From Scatophagus argus (Eukaryota; Chordata; Actinopteri; Scatophagidae), in the NCBI RefSeq assembly GCF_020382885.2, contig NC_058502.1, forward strand, positions 11,125,950-11,189,949: 64,000 bases of DNA, in the 5' to 3' direction. Position 1 is the first letter of the stretch, and the number at the start of each line of letters is the position of its first letter. Positions 1 to 13,200 of the stretch are shown here, piece by piece. The notes under the pieces were generated by a model that worked only from the letters and a program-made list of their open reading frames with translations, did not search any database and had not been told where the DNA came from. Both the position numbers and the translations under genes were made by a program.

Positions 1-1249
1 TTAATGACGAGGACAATTAGCGGTGGCGTTACCAGAGATATATAGAGATTATTTAATGAGGGATGAGAAATGTGTGAAATAAACTGATGTAAAATCACTG
101 TGGCTAATGAGTTCTACGAGTGGCAACAGGCCTACAATCAGTAGATAATTTGCCTTCATTGTTGCAAAGAAGATTGTTTCTAATTGTAATGAGTTTGTAT
201 GCAAAGTAAATCTGTCCCATTTGATTATTACAGATATTAAAGATTATATATTCAATCAGATTAATATGAACATTTTGAGGCTAATGATAAGATGACTGAC
301 AATAAAGCTGTTTACCACATAATGAGTCTCATTCACATATTCTTAACACGTGGATGAGATGCATAAATCACATTAGTGCCATTTAGCCAAGGCCTGACTT
401 CGCTCTAGTCTCCAAAGGTAATGTGTCAAAGCTCACTCAAATAATGTTGGGGACAATTCTGTCCTCACAAAATTAAAACTGCAACTTGACTGGTTGGTGG
501 TAATTCTAGTTTCTGACTGTAGCTGTATCTCTGTGTGGAGAAACTTGGAAAATATAAACTCAGTTCACAGACTTTACTGAGTTAAACCAGCTGGTGGTCA
601 AAATTGGTGGTCAGAGCTCAGAATTTAAACACTTGCCCGTGTCCTTGTGTCTTATACTGCTATTGGTGTCCTGTGAAATATTTTAAAGATATTTTGTTGT
701 AGGTGTCAGTTTTATGAATTCGCCTCTTTACCTTTATGTGTGGCTGTGCTGCTATGATCCACATTTCTATAGTGCAGTTCCCTTGGTTTCCCCACAGTGC
801 AGCTCTGTACAGTCGTCTTCGCTGGGTCCTAGTGCCAGTTCTTTGTTTATATTGTGATTCCTGAGTCCATTTTTGCATTATAAATCAGTCAGAAAAGGCA
901 GAATAAATTATTTGGGAGAACTGCATTAAATTTTTGCTTGCTTAAGAACCAAAAACCTCTGTTGTGACTTGAGTGATTTAGTAGAAAGTATTATGTCTTA
1001 TGAATACCGAATGAGAAACCTTATATGATACAACTCTCCATCCTTGAGCAAGACACCTGGCCCCAAACCCCTCGGGCACTCTGCTGTGTGGCAGACCCAT
1101 TGCTCTGCTGTTGCTATTGCTCTGTGCGTACTCATACCTGTATTAGTACAATTACCAACTAGTTACTCAACAAGGGGACAAATAAAAGCATTGTTGACAG
1201 AGTGTGTATAATAATTAAAATATTGACCTTATTTTCCCTCTCTCATCAG
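1..1249. other. Non-coding DNA upstream of the first lzts2 coding exon
   Basis: No coding exon is visible. The stretch is AT-rich and ends in a pyrimidine-rich splice acceptor (AG at 1248-1249) that opens the first lzts2 coding exon. It is therefore most likely an lzts2 intron, with any 5' UTR exon outside the window. It contains a SINE tail fragment at about 1041-1165. Confidence 0.6.
1041..1165 (+). repeat. SINE tail fragment
   Basis: The stretch starting CCTTGAGCAAGACACCTGG resembles the shared body of the tRNA-derived SINEs at 18031, 24844 and 30098, which read TTGAGCAAGGcAC..CCCC followed by TGCTCTGTGTG. The tRNA-like head is missing, so this is a truncated copy. Confidence 0.5.
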
Positions 1250-1282
1250 AGTGTGTGGTGTCTCTGACTCCGTCGGGGTGCC

Positions 1283-4200
1283 ATGGCTCTGGTTCAGGCA
1301 CTACCTGTGACTGTGACTGACCACCCCAATCAAGGTCTCGACGTCCAAAAGTGCCGACCGCTTTCGTCACACTCCCCCTCAGGCCCCTGCCCTGGCCCCT
1401 GTGGGCCCTGCAGCTCTGGGACAGCCATGGGTTCTGTCAGCAGTCTCATATCGGGCCGGACGTACCAGGAGAGACACTGCCGGGCCGCCAGTGAATTCAC
1501 CACTAAGTCACGCCGCTCCACGCCGGCTACCAGCTGCTTTCGGCTCCAGGATAACACCCTCCGCAGCGGGAGCTCCCTGGAGCAGCTGCTGGTCATCAGC
1601 AACCAAACTCATGCCCAGGCCCAGGTACTGCCTCCACCACTGCCCACCAAGAAGCAGCCACGGCCTGGTAACTCTGCTGGAACAGGTAGTGGAACAGTTG
1701 CTGGAGCAGTGGGTGGTGGCACTACTGGAAACTTTGGACATGTGAGCGATGAGGTGGTGGTTGGAGACTGGAATGACAACTTGGTTCTGGCAGCAACAAG
1801 CCCCTGCAGTGACTCGGAGGACCAAAGGGATAACAGAACTCTGAATGGCAACATAGGAGGACCTCCGCCCAAACTCATCCCAGTGTCTGGACAGTTAGAG
1901 AAGGTGAGCACAGCATACTGTAGAGCTAGAGCTAGATTTCACTTAATAGTATATATGTTGGCCAATAAGTAAAAAGAACCTGCAGCAGAGAAATTATATT
2001 TGATGTTTGTTCCTTTTGAGAAATATTGTCTTCATTTTTCAGCAGAGAGCATTGACAGGTTGATATTCTTGGTCAAAATGTAAACATTTTATGTTTTAAT
2101 CCTAATATTGGTATCAGTATCTGTCAAGCTATACCAGATTGTGTGTTTTTACTATAATAAGTGCAACCAGTGCATCTGCATGACCAATGTTATCACCTTT
2201 AGCATTAAGTTAGAGTAAAGAAATACCAAAGATGGGTATATGGTGGAGCATAACTTTATTCTTGACTGTGGAAATGGTCGTTTCACAAAATCATATTAGG
2301 AATAGCTTTTAGAGAGCTTTCAACCGCATCGCAGTCTTCTGAGCAAACTTGGGAAAAAAGAAAAAACTAAACTGTATTTAAGTGGCTTTCAGTATGACAC
2401 TGAATCCCACTCAGCCCCATAAGTCCAGTTGTGTAGTTGACCTCTGACCTGATGATATTTATAGGAAAATGTCTACAATATTACCGGCCGTGACATTAAA
2501 TATCACTGTATGGCCTTGTTTTTTCTTCTCTCCTGCGCATACACTGCACTCGTGAGCATTTCGACTGTATGTGCCAGCATGTTTCACAGCAGATTGCCTC
2601 AGCTGTCTAATTGGCTATTTATTTCCATCGATCCAGAGGGACGCTTAATCACTGGCCTGACACCCTCAGATGGATCATTTGACAGCTACTCACCTTGCTC
2701 ACACATCTTTATCAATGTCAGAGCTCACTTACATTCAGTGACGTATTTAGTGAACCCTGAGGAAGATCGTTAAGAAAAATGCTTACAGAATATGTGTCGA
2801 GCTTTCACACCCTCTGCCTTTGTCTTGTCTCTTCCTCCCTCCTCTTTGTCACTCTGCCCTTTAATCAGATCAGTCCTCTCCTCTTTCACTTTCTCCCACT
2901 CTGGAATGTCTCTCTATCTTAGATGTTAGGAAAATCATTAAGAAAATTGCTTAATAAAGCCCATGAATATCAACTAAAACAAATTAAACTAATCAGAGCC
3001 TAGAGGGGTGACCTGCCAGCATATCACTCACCCTTCTCTAATTAATTTTATTCAGCCAGTACTAATTAGCTGAGCTTAGCTTTTTCTCACTCAGTAATGT
3101 CGTTTTTTTAATATAATTTTGTACTTTCAGAACATGGAGAAAGTACTGATTCGTCCTACAGCATTCAAACCTGTCATTCCCAAGAACCGTCACTCTGTGC
3201 AGTACTTGTCACCACGACCAGGGGGCAGCAGTCTGTCTGAGAGCCAGGCCAGCCTCAACCTCCTGTTGCCCCTCGGGGGATCCAAAAGCACCAGTGGCAC
3301 AACCGGCATTGGAGGGAGCAGCAGTTCCAGCTCTGAAGGGAAGCACAGCTCCTACAGTGGAGGCCGCAATGCTCGGAGCAGCCAGTCCTGTTCCATGTCA
3401 GATTCAGGGAGGAACTCCCTCTCCAGCCTCCCTACACACAGCAGCACAGGCTACAGTCTGGCCCCCAGTGAGGGCTCCAGCTCTGGGTCTGGTTCCGGGG
3501 GCCAGCTGGAGCCCGTGACAGGCCTCGGCCGAAACACTTCAGGTGGAAGTGGGAGCCATGGTCACACTAACTCGGACAGTGGACGTTCCTCATCCAGCAA
3601 GAGCACAGGCTCTGGGTCGCTAAGTGGGCGCGGGCAGCCCTTGTCAGACAGTGGGTCTTGTGGACACTCACCGCCACCCGTGGAGGGCTACGAGGCAGTG
3701 GTGAGGGAGCTGGAGGAGAAGCTGAGGGAACGAGACCTGGAGCTCCAGCAGCTCCGGGAAAATCTGGATGAGAACGAAGCTGCTATCTGCCAGGTCTGAC
3801 ATAAAGACACTCACCTCACCACAATGACCGAACATTCCTTCAAAACACCAAGTAAATAACTTGCTGTACTTGTCTGTACCTCTCACGCATGCCTTTTGCT
3901 CTGAAAGGTGTACGAGGAGAAGCAGCGTCGCTGTGAAAGTGAGATGGAGGAGCTGAGACAGAGCTGTGCAACAAAGATGAAGCAGGCTTCTCAGAAAGCC
4001 CAGAGGGCACAGCAGGTGCTACAGCTACAGGTATGCTAAAAATTTAAAAACCTTGCAGAACATTTACACAAAAATTGGCTGATCTATATGGAAGAAAAAC
4101 ATTATTTCTCATGAAGAAGTGCAGCAACTTATTTCGATTTTGTGCATATCTGTTTATAGGCAGTTATAAAATGTGGATCTTTGTGTGTTGTCAGGTATTT

Positions 4201-6034
4201 CAACTACAGCAAGAGAAAAAGAAGCTACAGGAGGACTTCTCCTCTCTGCTGCAGGACAGAGAGACGCTGGAAAAGAGGTGTGCCACCATCCAGAGGGAGC
4301 AGACCCAGCTGGGACCACGTCTGGAGGAGACAAAGTGGGAGGTGAGTTGGAGTCAGACACTAGAAAGGTGTTAGGAGATTAAAAGTGCCGGCTGTGAAAT
4401 GCAACATCCCTGCTTTAGTCTGGCAGGGGATCTTTGCTACATATCATTTCCCCACGTCTCTTTAATAAAAGCACAGAAGAAAGGTGTTAAGTCAGAGGTG
4501 ACACCTAGTAGGATTAAAATAACTTCATAAGCTTATAAGCTTCAGAGAATTTGAGAGCTACTCTCAGATTCTTTCAAGCGAATCCAAAATGTCGGTTTTT
4601 AATCTGCCAAAAGGGACAGTTTGTTCTGTATTTACAATGCTTCTACCTCTCTCTCTTATTCACTTATTCTTTCTCTTGTCCCTTCAGGTGTGTCAGAAGT
4701 CAGGAGAGATCTCCCTGCTGAAGCAGCAGCTGAAGGAGATCCAGTCAGAGCTTAGCCAGAAGGCTGGAGACATTGTAGTGCTGAAGGCCCAGCTGAGAGA
4801 AGCCCGTTCTGAACTGCAAGCCAGCCAGGCGCGATCCCAGGAGGCCCAAGCGGCCCTGCGGACGCGATCTCTGGAGCTAGAGGTCTGCGAGAACGAACTG
4901 CAGAGACGCAAGAGCGAAGCTGAGCTGCTCCGAGAGAAACTCGGCCGTGTGGAAGAGGAGTCAGCCCGCCTCCGTGAAGCTCTGTCCAATCACAGCGGAC
5001 TCTCTCTACCGGGAAATGCAACCATGAAGGGGCAATGCATGAGCCTGTCCCTGCAACAGGGCAGAGGTGTGGCAGGAAGAGGTGGCCCCAGTCCCTGTGT
5101 GTACCGCGATGGGGAGGAGACTCATCTTGTCTGGGGAGGAGAGAGTGATGAAGCCAAGGCGCAAAGGCAGAACACAGAAACAGTGTTGGGACTCAGACAA
5201 CAGGTACATGTTCTTTTTCTGCACCTTTCCCAGGCATAAGTAATGAAACAGTCAAGTGGTGCAAAGTAGCTTTTCAGTACCGAGTTCAGTTTCTGTCTCA
5301 GGCTGCTTTATTCTTTGAGTCCAGTAGTGCAGATATTGTACTTTTACTCCACTTTTAGATAGATATGATATGATGCATTGATATAGATTAAGCTAATATA
5401 ATGATCACATGGACATGTTTTTGCATAATGAGCACCTTTAAAATTGAAAGTAAGTAAAAATAAGAGTTTTAATTTTCATTGACAATTTTTATACTGGTAT
5501 ACTCACTTTCACTCAAGTGGTAGAGCTGGTATGTCTTCCAGGACTGAAACAGTGCAGATTCTAATGTTTTTTTATTATTATTTTTCTCAGGTGGAGAGGC
5601 TGAAGGCCGAACTCATGTATGAGAGGAGGACTAGCGAGGAGCATCTTTCACGGTTCGAGGATGAGAGAAGGGTGTGGCAGGAGGAAAAGGAAAAGGTAAT
5701 AAACTAGGAAGTGTTTTGACTAACTTCTTGGTGGTCATTTTTATTCGGTGTCATGCTTTCAAGATACATAAGGATACTGCACACATTTTACTCGTGCTCT
5801 GATCCTCCCTCCCTCCCTACGTCCTTACTCACTGTACTGCCCTCTACCCAGGTAATCCGCTACCAGAAACAGCTGCAGCAGAACTACATCCAGATGTACC
5901 GTCGAAACCGGGATCTCGAGCGAGTGATGAGGGAACTGAGTCTGGAGCTGGAGAACCGGGACATTGACGACTATGAGGTCCACAGTGGCAGCAACGACAT
6001 TCACTTTGAGGAAATCACCGCCACTGAGATTTAG
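1283..6034 (+). CDS. lzts2: Leucine zipper tumor suppressor 2 (Fez1 family)
   Basis: Coding exons: 1283-1903, 3131-3793, 3908-4030, 4195-4341, 4688-5203, 5591-5695, 5852-6034. All junctions are phase 0 and the total is 785 aa. Identity rests on the N-terminus MALVQALPV, the motif MGSVSSLISG (residue 49), PPPKLIPVSGQLEK, LIRPTAFKPV, SGEISLLKQQLKE, VIRYQKQLQ and the family C-terminus EEITATEI. Residues 240-400 are Ser/Gly-rich and disordered; about 405-620 and 691-760 are coiled coil. The family acts in the cytoplasm and at the centrosome: it binds katanin and promotes beta-catenin export, restraining Wnt signalling. The protein is longer than the roughly 670-residue mammalian form, mainly from the Ser-rich region and a linker near residues 625-690. 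The first ATG is favoured over the internal one at 1427 because mammalian LZTS2 also has this N-terminal extension; 33 nt of 5' UTR precede it in the exon. The neighbour pdzd7 supports the call. Confidence 0.95.
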
Positions 6035-6281
6035 AAGAAAAACAAAAAACAAACAAAAACTCCACTCACACACTTACAGTAATATGAGCACCGAAACATG
6101 GAAGCACAACTCACAACAAACTCTGAGGATGTAAACCAAACATTGAACTCTGGGGCAAATACTGCACTATCTTCAACATGGCTTTACCTGCACCACTGAG
6201 CGAGCACTCACAGCTTGTCACTGTTATAAGGAAGATCTCCCAAAGGTGCATTCTTACTTTCTGCTAACAGACATGTTCTTA

Positions 6282-6287
6282 AATAAA
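6282..6287 (+). terminator. Proximal poly(A) signal of lzts2
   Basis: Canonical AATAAA about 250 nt after the lzts2 stop, in T/A-rich context. It would give a short 3' UTR. Confidence 0.45.
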
Positions 6288-8004
6288 TTTTTAAAAGGCG
6301 TCGCTCCTGGCGCTTTAAATGGGTTTTAGTCCACTACAAAGCCAGCACAAAGACTTGCTATCCTTCCATAGGAGCAAAAGCAGTGAAAAAAGTGTTTATT
6401 TCTCAGACCACATTCAAATCAGGGTACTGAAAAACAATGGGATCTTAAAGCAAAAAAAAAACAAAAAGGTTGGCACATGCACAGCAGTCTGGTCAAAGTT
6501 CGGTCACACCTTTCTTAGCAGTACATAAGGTTGAGCGCCAGGCCACCAGCATGCATGTAATGATGCCCCATGTCAGCTGTTAATGATGACTTCATCACCT
6601 GCCCACCCTGTACTATCCAACCACACAAGCTGCAGCAAACAGCTGCATTCGCCTTGCGAGCAACTGCTAAAGGTAAAATAACACCAAATATTACAACGTC
6701 TGCCATTTGTCTCTGATGGTGTTCAGAAGATCGGCAGTTCATTTCATTTTACAAATCATAATACATCATATTAAAGATATGATGTCCTTCCTCAGCAGTG
6801 TGTATTTGAAAAAGAATGTATTGTGACTGTTATCACTCCAGAGAAATGCAGTATAAATGGTCACTGAAACAATCTGCTCGCCAAGGGAAACACGGTACCG
6901 TTTTGCACAATTTTCCCGCTCTCTTTTGTTCACGATAACTGTATTTCGTTTTGTGAAGCAAATAGCATAACTTAAACAAACCAGTTTTGACATTTGTTTC
7001 TTGGATTGCTTACATGTGGACATCCTATTCTGTCATTTCCCAAACCGCAGAGGACACAGAAACCAAATGTTCAAAGGCAATGCTTTATTTGAATGCTTGA
7101 TCGTGTTTTCTAGACCACCAACAGTCAAGCCGTTGAGCTTGATCGACGTTTCAACTCGTTTAGACCATCTCATATAAACATTTACATTTTGCAATTATGT
7201 AGTACTAGGAAGAAGACTGTAGCATGGGAGATTTCACCAGGATGCTGCTGATTCTCACCTTTCTGTCTTTTTTCTGTCTTTGTCTGCTCTCTCGTTCCAT
7301 CTCTATATCAACAACTCAGCTACTTTTATAATAGTGAAAAGCACCTCAGCGGTCGGTATTAGGAAACTAAAAAAGGAGCACATTCTTTCAGTGTGGTCAT
7401 GGCGTCACTGAGAGATGTAAGCCAGTGTTTGAACTGTAAGCATGCTTATTCAGAGTTTCTGTTTATTCCTCTTCATTCCCATTAGTGATCTTTATTTAGC
7501 TTTTGGCAACCCAAAGCCAAATAACACACTTTAAAGTCTTCCTAGTCTCCCCAGGACTATAATCTTCACTGACTGCTATACAGGTAATGAGACTGGCATG
7601 TCTGCATGTCTTTGTTATATCAGATTTCAGAAGAAGCCTGTTCAGATTGCAGTAAGATGAGAATTTGCAGATGCTCCAGCACTGAATGTCCTTAAGGCAG
7701 GCTGGCTGGTAAAACCCTCAATATAAACTGGCGAGGAGCATGTTGACATATGAAGCTGTGGGTAGCTCTGTTTTCTCACAGTGTATGCAGGGCTGTGTTT
7801 TCACACTAAGCATGGCAGGTCTCTATGAGAAAAAAAGTACTGGGCTTAAAACTTATTTTACAAAGAGTCTATATCAAGGAATAATAGTTAAATGGAAATC
7901 TATATAATGGAGCAGATGTTGTATATTTTTATATATATAGCACCTGGAAATATTTTGTTGTAGTACTGGTTTAAGTGTGGGTTTAATATACAAAGTATAA
8001 AGAC

Positions 8005-8045
8005 TTCTCTCTCTCTCTCTATATATATATCTATATCTATCTATC
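8005..8045. repeat. Compound CT / TA / CTAT microsatellite
   Basis: A run of CT dinucleotides passes into TATATATATA and then CTAT tetranucleotides, inside the probable lzts2 3' UTR. Confidence 0.9.
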
Positions 8046-8890
8046 GCACACCAGTATTTCAAATGATGGATCAGTTAAGTGGAGGGAGCAGCATAGAAAG
8101 AGTGCACCTAATACTGTAATAATGCATGAAAATATGTTTACATGATATAATCCGTGTGACACAAACATACACTCTAATGACCAAACTTTGCAGCTGATAA
8201 AACCAGTGGGAGCTTTTGTTTTGGGCTCAGTTTTGGACCTGTTGTCTCTCCATTTTGACTGATCTTACATTTGATTGTCAGTATCATAAAATCACGCCGG
8301 TTCATATCTCCATCGTTGGGTTTTGTGCATGTCATTCATTTACAAATGCATGAGACAGGTCATTTTTGAGGGACTTCTTCATCAAGTTGAGATATTTTGT
8401 AGAATATGAAAAGTCAGCACGGTGCATAAGTTGCTAAAATAAAGCCATGGGAAATAACTTTTAATGGAACAAGTCAGGTTTGTCCAACCATATTGAATAT
8501 GTCGACTGTTATTTACTCAACACAGATGCAACACAGGCTTGTGTAGTAAAGTCCCTCATTGAAGAGTACCGTATGCATCTCTGACATCCGTCTTTTCCAC
8601 ATATCACAGTTCTCTTCATCATTGCATAACCGTTTTCTGTGTAAATATGTAAAACACTAAATAGTATAACAGAGTGACATTGTCTTTTATTTAGACAAAA
8701 TACCTATTTCAAACGTAGCCACTGTGACTAGACCAAAGCAAAGTAACACATTTCTGTTTTGTGTGGCATTTTTTTCATCCGTTTGTGTGCATTTTTTTTT
8801 TATGTTTACTTAGGTTGCGTCTTCAGTAAATCACGTAGTTGTTCATGTATATTTTTATGTGTACATTTCTTGTACAAATTACTGTTTTTA

Positions 8891-8896
8891 ATTAAA
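8891..8896 (+). terminator. Distal poly(A) signal candidate of lzts2
   Basis: ATTAAA hexamer followed by a TTGT/GT-rich stretch. It marks the likely end of the longer lzts2 transcript. Confidence 0.4.
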
Positions 8897-8920
8897 GAAC
8901 AAGTTGTCACACCTTAAGCT

Positions 8921-10145
8921 GACTGTTGATTTGATTGTTCTTTTACCCTGAAACAAATCAAGGGAGAACAAAGTATACTTACTGAGCATTTATTGAATTA
9001 ACTTCAAATATCTGTACTTGAAATAATTCAAAGGGTTAGATGTAATCAGTTTCATCTCTATATTTAAATGCAAGTCTGAATTGAAACATTTCACCTTTAG
9101 CTTTTCAAGCACTTATTAAACTGCTGAAGTAAGGCACTATGCACACTATATTCCCGTTACCTTGCTGTCCATATCTCCTCTACCCTACTTTGATTTAAAC
9201 TGTGCCACTGGCCTCCATGTCCTGCATTTCTCATTGACATGTTTTTCCAACTCCTCCACATGTCTGCATAAGCTCAGTCCACAGCATGGTGTAATTAAGC
9301 CTCTAAAGTGGCGGATTGCTACAGAGCACAAGCACTTCTGCCAGAAAAACACAGCGCAAAAAATACTGAGCAGCAATTTGTAATAATCCCCCCAGACATC
9401 CACTAAACCCAAACTATCAGTTTTGACATAATACAGAGGTTTAATCTGGGTATAAATCTATAAATCTCGTAACACAGGCTGGGGTAATCTCCCTCTGGCA
9501 GGCGTGCAAGGCGGCTGGACTGAGATGCTCCAACTGAAAAGTGCAGACCACTGGCTCCACAATCAGACAGTGTTCAGAGGTCACAGCGAGGTTGTCTCAA
9601 ACAGTGGCACCATCTCAGCCAAGGAGGAGTTCATGAACCACAAGGTCTTATCATAAAACAGATACAACTTTTTGTCTAGTTAAATGTTCAATATATACAT
9701 TTAGTAAAATGTTTGCTAAAAACACTATTAAAAGTTGTACAGTTGCAACGTTTCGTACTGGTATTTTACATTTCATCGTTGCAAAGTGATTTATAAACAT
9801 CATTATCCTTCTGAAAGAGCTACTGTATCAGGGCGCCCTGGTAGCTCACCTGACAGAGTACACACACACACACACACACCATGCACCAAGGCTGAGTCCT
9901 TACAGCAGGGGTTTGACTGCAGCTTGGGCCCTTTGATGCAATAAAATCATTTAAAAAAACAATAAATAAATAAGCTACTGCATCAATCTTAAAACTCTAC
10001 TGCAGTGTGTTCACCTTTATCTCTGACATGTTTCCTGACATAACTCTGCCTTTCACGGGGCAAATGCCTCTGAGCATCTATTCCTCTTCACTACAGCTGT
10101 AGAGCTACCTGTCCCATATTTCTTCTTCTGGAGTGAATCCTGTAG
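8921..10145. other. Intergenic spacer between the lzts2 and pdzd7 3' ends
   Basis: Tail-to-tail spacer with no gene I can support. About 9490-9655 is open in one plus-strand frame for some 50 codons, but I do not recognise it. A SINE fragment with a CA repeat occupies about 9829-9950. Confidence 0.5.
9829..9950 (+). repeat. tRNA-derived SINE fragment with CA repeat
   Basis: The head GGGCGCCCTGGTAGCTCACC followed by GACAGAGTACAC is the tRNA-like A-box region of a common teleost SINE. The following GCTGAGTCCTTaCAGCAGGGGTTTGA and TTGGGCCCTTTGATGCA match the B-box and body. A (CA)n run at 9859-9882 interrupts the region between the boxes. Confidence 0.65.
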
Positions 10146-10151
10146 TTTATT
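10146..10151 (-). terminator. Poly(A) signal of pdzd7
   Basis: TTTATT on the plus strand is AATAAA on the minus strand, about 75 nt past the pdzd7 stop. It implies a very short 3' UTR. Confidence 0.55.
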
Positions 10152-10224
10152 CCCTCCCACAGGAGTTGCAGGATTCGGTGTCCTTCAAGCCCAGGCTGCA
10201 GCCTGGCTGTGAAACACACAGAGG

Positions 10225-13200
10225 TTAGTCATCAGATCTCCTGGGGCTGGTGTGGGTGGTAGCAACCTTGGGGACCTTGACCACAAAAACCATCGGGTCT
10301 TTGGCCTTGTTGCTGAACGCACGACGAATTGCATCCACTGCGTGCTGATGTGTCACTCCCTGCAGACTCTCGCCGTCCACAGACAGCAGTTCATACCCTG
10401 CCTGCAAATGCAAACACAGTAACAAAGGTAGAAAGCCTAACGTGCAAAACTCAAATATCTTTGTACATTTTCCTCCCTGTCTCTATCTCTTTTTTGCAGA
10501 AATCTGTCTCTTTCCAGAGCAACATTATAGACAGTTTCCCTAAAACTGCAGTGATCGTGTCCCTTAGTGGGAACCTGATTTATGCCAGAGAGAATTGGGG
10601 CTCTCCCGTTACTTTAATATATTCACACTGAAGGCCGTCACTAGTGCACATATAACATTTCCCTTTCAGCACAAGGTTGTTGAATAAAAGAACCCACACT
10701 GAATCATGTCCAAACACACACACGCTCACACACACACTGGATGGTTTTCTCACTGTTTCCTGCGGGATGCAGGAGAGAGCGGCAAAACTTTGGAGCCTCG
10801 AGGAGAGGAACTTCCTCTGATGTCAGCACCGTTTGCCGAGGATGCACCTGTCTCATGCGCTCAACCTCAGTGAAGGTTAGCAACACATAAGAGAGACACG
10901 CAAGGCCACCGGCCATTGTTGTATCTCCATGCATCACCTTTTTGTTCCCCTTTCCCTTTTCCTTTGCAGTCATTAGACACAAATAGATCTTTCTCTGTTC
11001 TGCACCAGGCCATTCTGCTTGTTTATCCTCACAGGTTTTCTTACAGCTCTTCACACAGTCTGGTGTTCACCAATAACATTATAGCCTTGTGTGAGAACAG
11101 TATCAAAAGATTTAGATCCATTTAACCAAAGAGGAGATTAAAGGTGCTTTTTCATTTTTGAAAAGTAATTTATTTGAATCAAATAGATCACAGCCTAATC
11201 TGCTGCATCCTCTTTGCAGCCATTTACGAGTGCATTCGTGAGGATTCCTCTTTCGTAGCCAATGGCCGTCACTTCATGATACAAAAATAACACGGTAAGA
11301 CTGTACAGCTACTACATCCTGCACGGGAGGATCAGTGAATCCTTGATAATGTGGTTTATCAGGCCATAACAAATAAATTCAACAACATTACTTAGCTAAG
11401 GAGAGGAGAAGTGTTGATTCTGTGTAGTATTTATTGTTAGTGAAATCTCTATCAACAAATATATTCAAATATATATATAAATTAGGGTCCAGCTGCTCTG
11501 CATAATCAACAACAGTTTTCATAAGAGCTATTTCTACAAGTTTCAACGAAAACTGTTCACAGAATAAGAAAGTGTGTGAACCAAGTCTTTGGACACACAA
11601 GTCCACAGAGTGAAAAGGCAGGTTCATTCAGCTGACACATATCGCAGTATTTACAACACCCTCTCGCACAGCTACTTAAATCCAGGCACATGACACACTC
11701 ATGTCCAGATTTCCAGTGGCAGAGTAATAAACGGGAAAGCATGTGTACGTACGACCACACAGAGAAAGACACAAGTCAACATTCTCCACTGATTATATGT
11801 TATCATCATCAAGGAAACAGGATGCATGTTAACACAAAGCTGAACTGGTCTCACTTCCTTCTGCAGAATGAGGGGGAGATAGTGGTGAGCCAGGGAGGCG
11901 ATAGAGGTGAGTTGACATGTCTAGTTGTGAGGTGTGCAGCAGAGACAACAGACAACACAGATAACAACAGATAACCAGATGCTACCAGTGGGAATGAATC
12001 CAACTGACTGTGTTTTCCTTTAATGCCACCATGACATTGGTATTCATGGTTAGTAGTGAAATGTCTTGACTATTATAACTATTGGATAAACTACCATAAA
12101 TTTCAAGTCAGACATCTATCCTCCCCTAGGAAGAACTGCAATAATTTTATCTTATTGTCTTTAAATGCTCCCATAATTTCATTTAGGACTAAACACTTGC
12201 AAAACTAATCACACTCCCATAGACTCAGCTGCGCGTTCTGTTTATTGCCAATTAGCAAATGATGCAAAACTAAGCTCATGAACTCATAGTAAACCCACTA
12301 AACATCAGCATGTTACCATTATGATTATGAAAATGATACATTTTCGTTGCTCTGTTATTAATTTTTTTTGCTTTTTCTTGATTTATATCTTCTGTTTCTT
12401 TACGTTCTTCTTGTTCCAAGACTGTGTACACAGCATGTGTCTGTCTATGTGGTGTTTGTGTGACCGTGAGTGCAGGCACTGGCGGGTTCAAGGACCGTAA
12501 GAAGAAAGTTCTTTGAATCTGAAAGGCTGTGCAGATACTGGATCCCCTCTATGTTTGACACTTTAATCAGGCATTAGGCTAACATGTGTCAGTTGATAGC
12601 TAGCTGTAAGGAAACACATGCAAATTAACCCCACACAAACACACTTATTTCTTATACGTTTTGATTCAGACTTGACACATAAATTTTCAGATATTTTAGT
12701 GTTGTCTGACCACTATCTATTTTTACAAAAGATCATTGTCTCTCTTTTAGAAGAGATAGTGATCAAGAATTAGCCTGTGGTTACCTGTAAAGAATGAGTG
12801 TGTGTATCATGTGTGTTTACGTGAACAAGGCCAAGATTACAGACAACTGTTAAGTTACTGTGCAACCAATATATTACCAATACATTAGCAGACTAGCACC
12901 TGTGTACCTCATCAATAATGGATGCAGTGTGCTACTTGAGATGGCCCTCCACTCATCTCCTCTTCACTACTCATTACACACCTTCAACCAACATGCATAT
13001 AGCAAAACCAACCACAGGATGGATGGTCTGACAGGTACTTTCAATACACTCCATCCAGTTTGGACATCTAATGTGCTTTAAGATCAGAAGGATCAAAACA
13101 AACGTACATACTCAATATTACTTCGTTTGACTTGTTTACCATCTTCTCTCAGATTTTACTTCAAGGCTAATTGCAATTTTTCAATGTTTTTTTTCGCTCT

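Larger units (their letters stand above)
6035..8920 (+). other. Probable lzts2 3' UTR
   Basis: No coding exon is visible after the stop at 6032-6034. An early poly(A) signal AATAAA lies at 6282-6287. A stronger candidate end lies near 8891, where TGTGTACATTTCTTGTACAA is followed by ATTAAA. The stretch is AT-rich with a CT/TATA microsatellite at 8005-8045. Both a short (about 270 nt) and a long (about 2.9 kb) UTR are possible. Confidence 0.55.

Noticed and set aside
9490-9655. Exon-like open stretch after lzts2
   Set aside because: About 50 codons are open after a possible acceptor (reading WTEMLQLKSADHW), but it ends in a stop without a donor, and no family or neighbouring exon fits.
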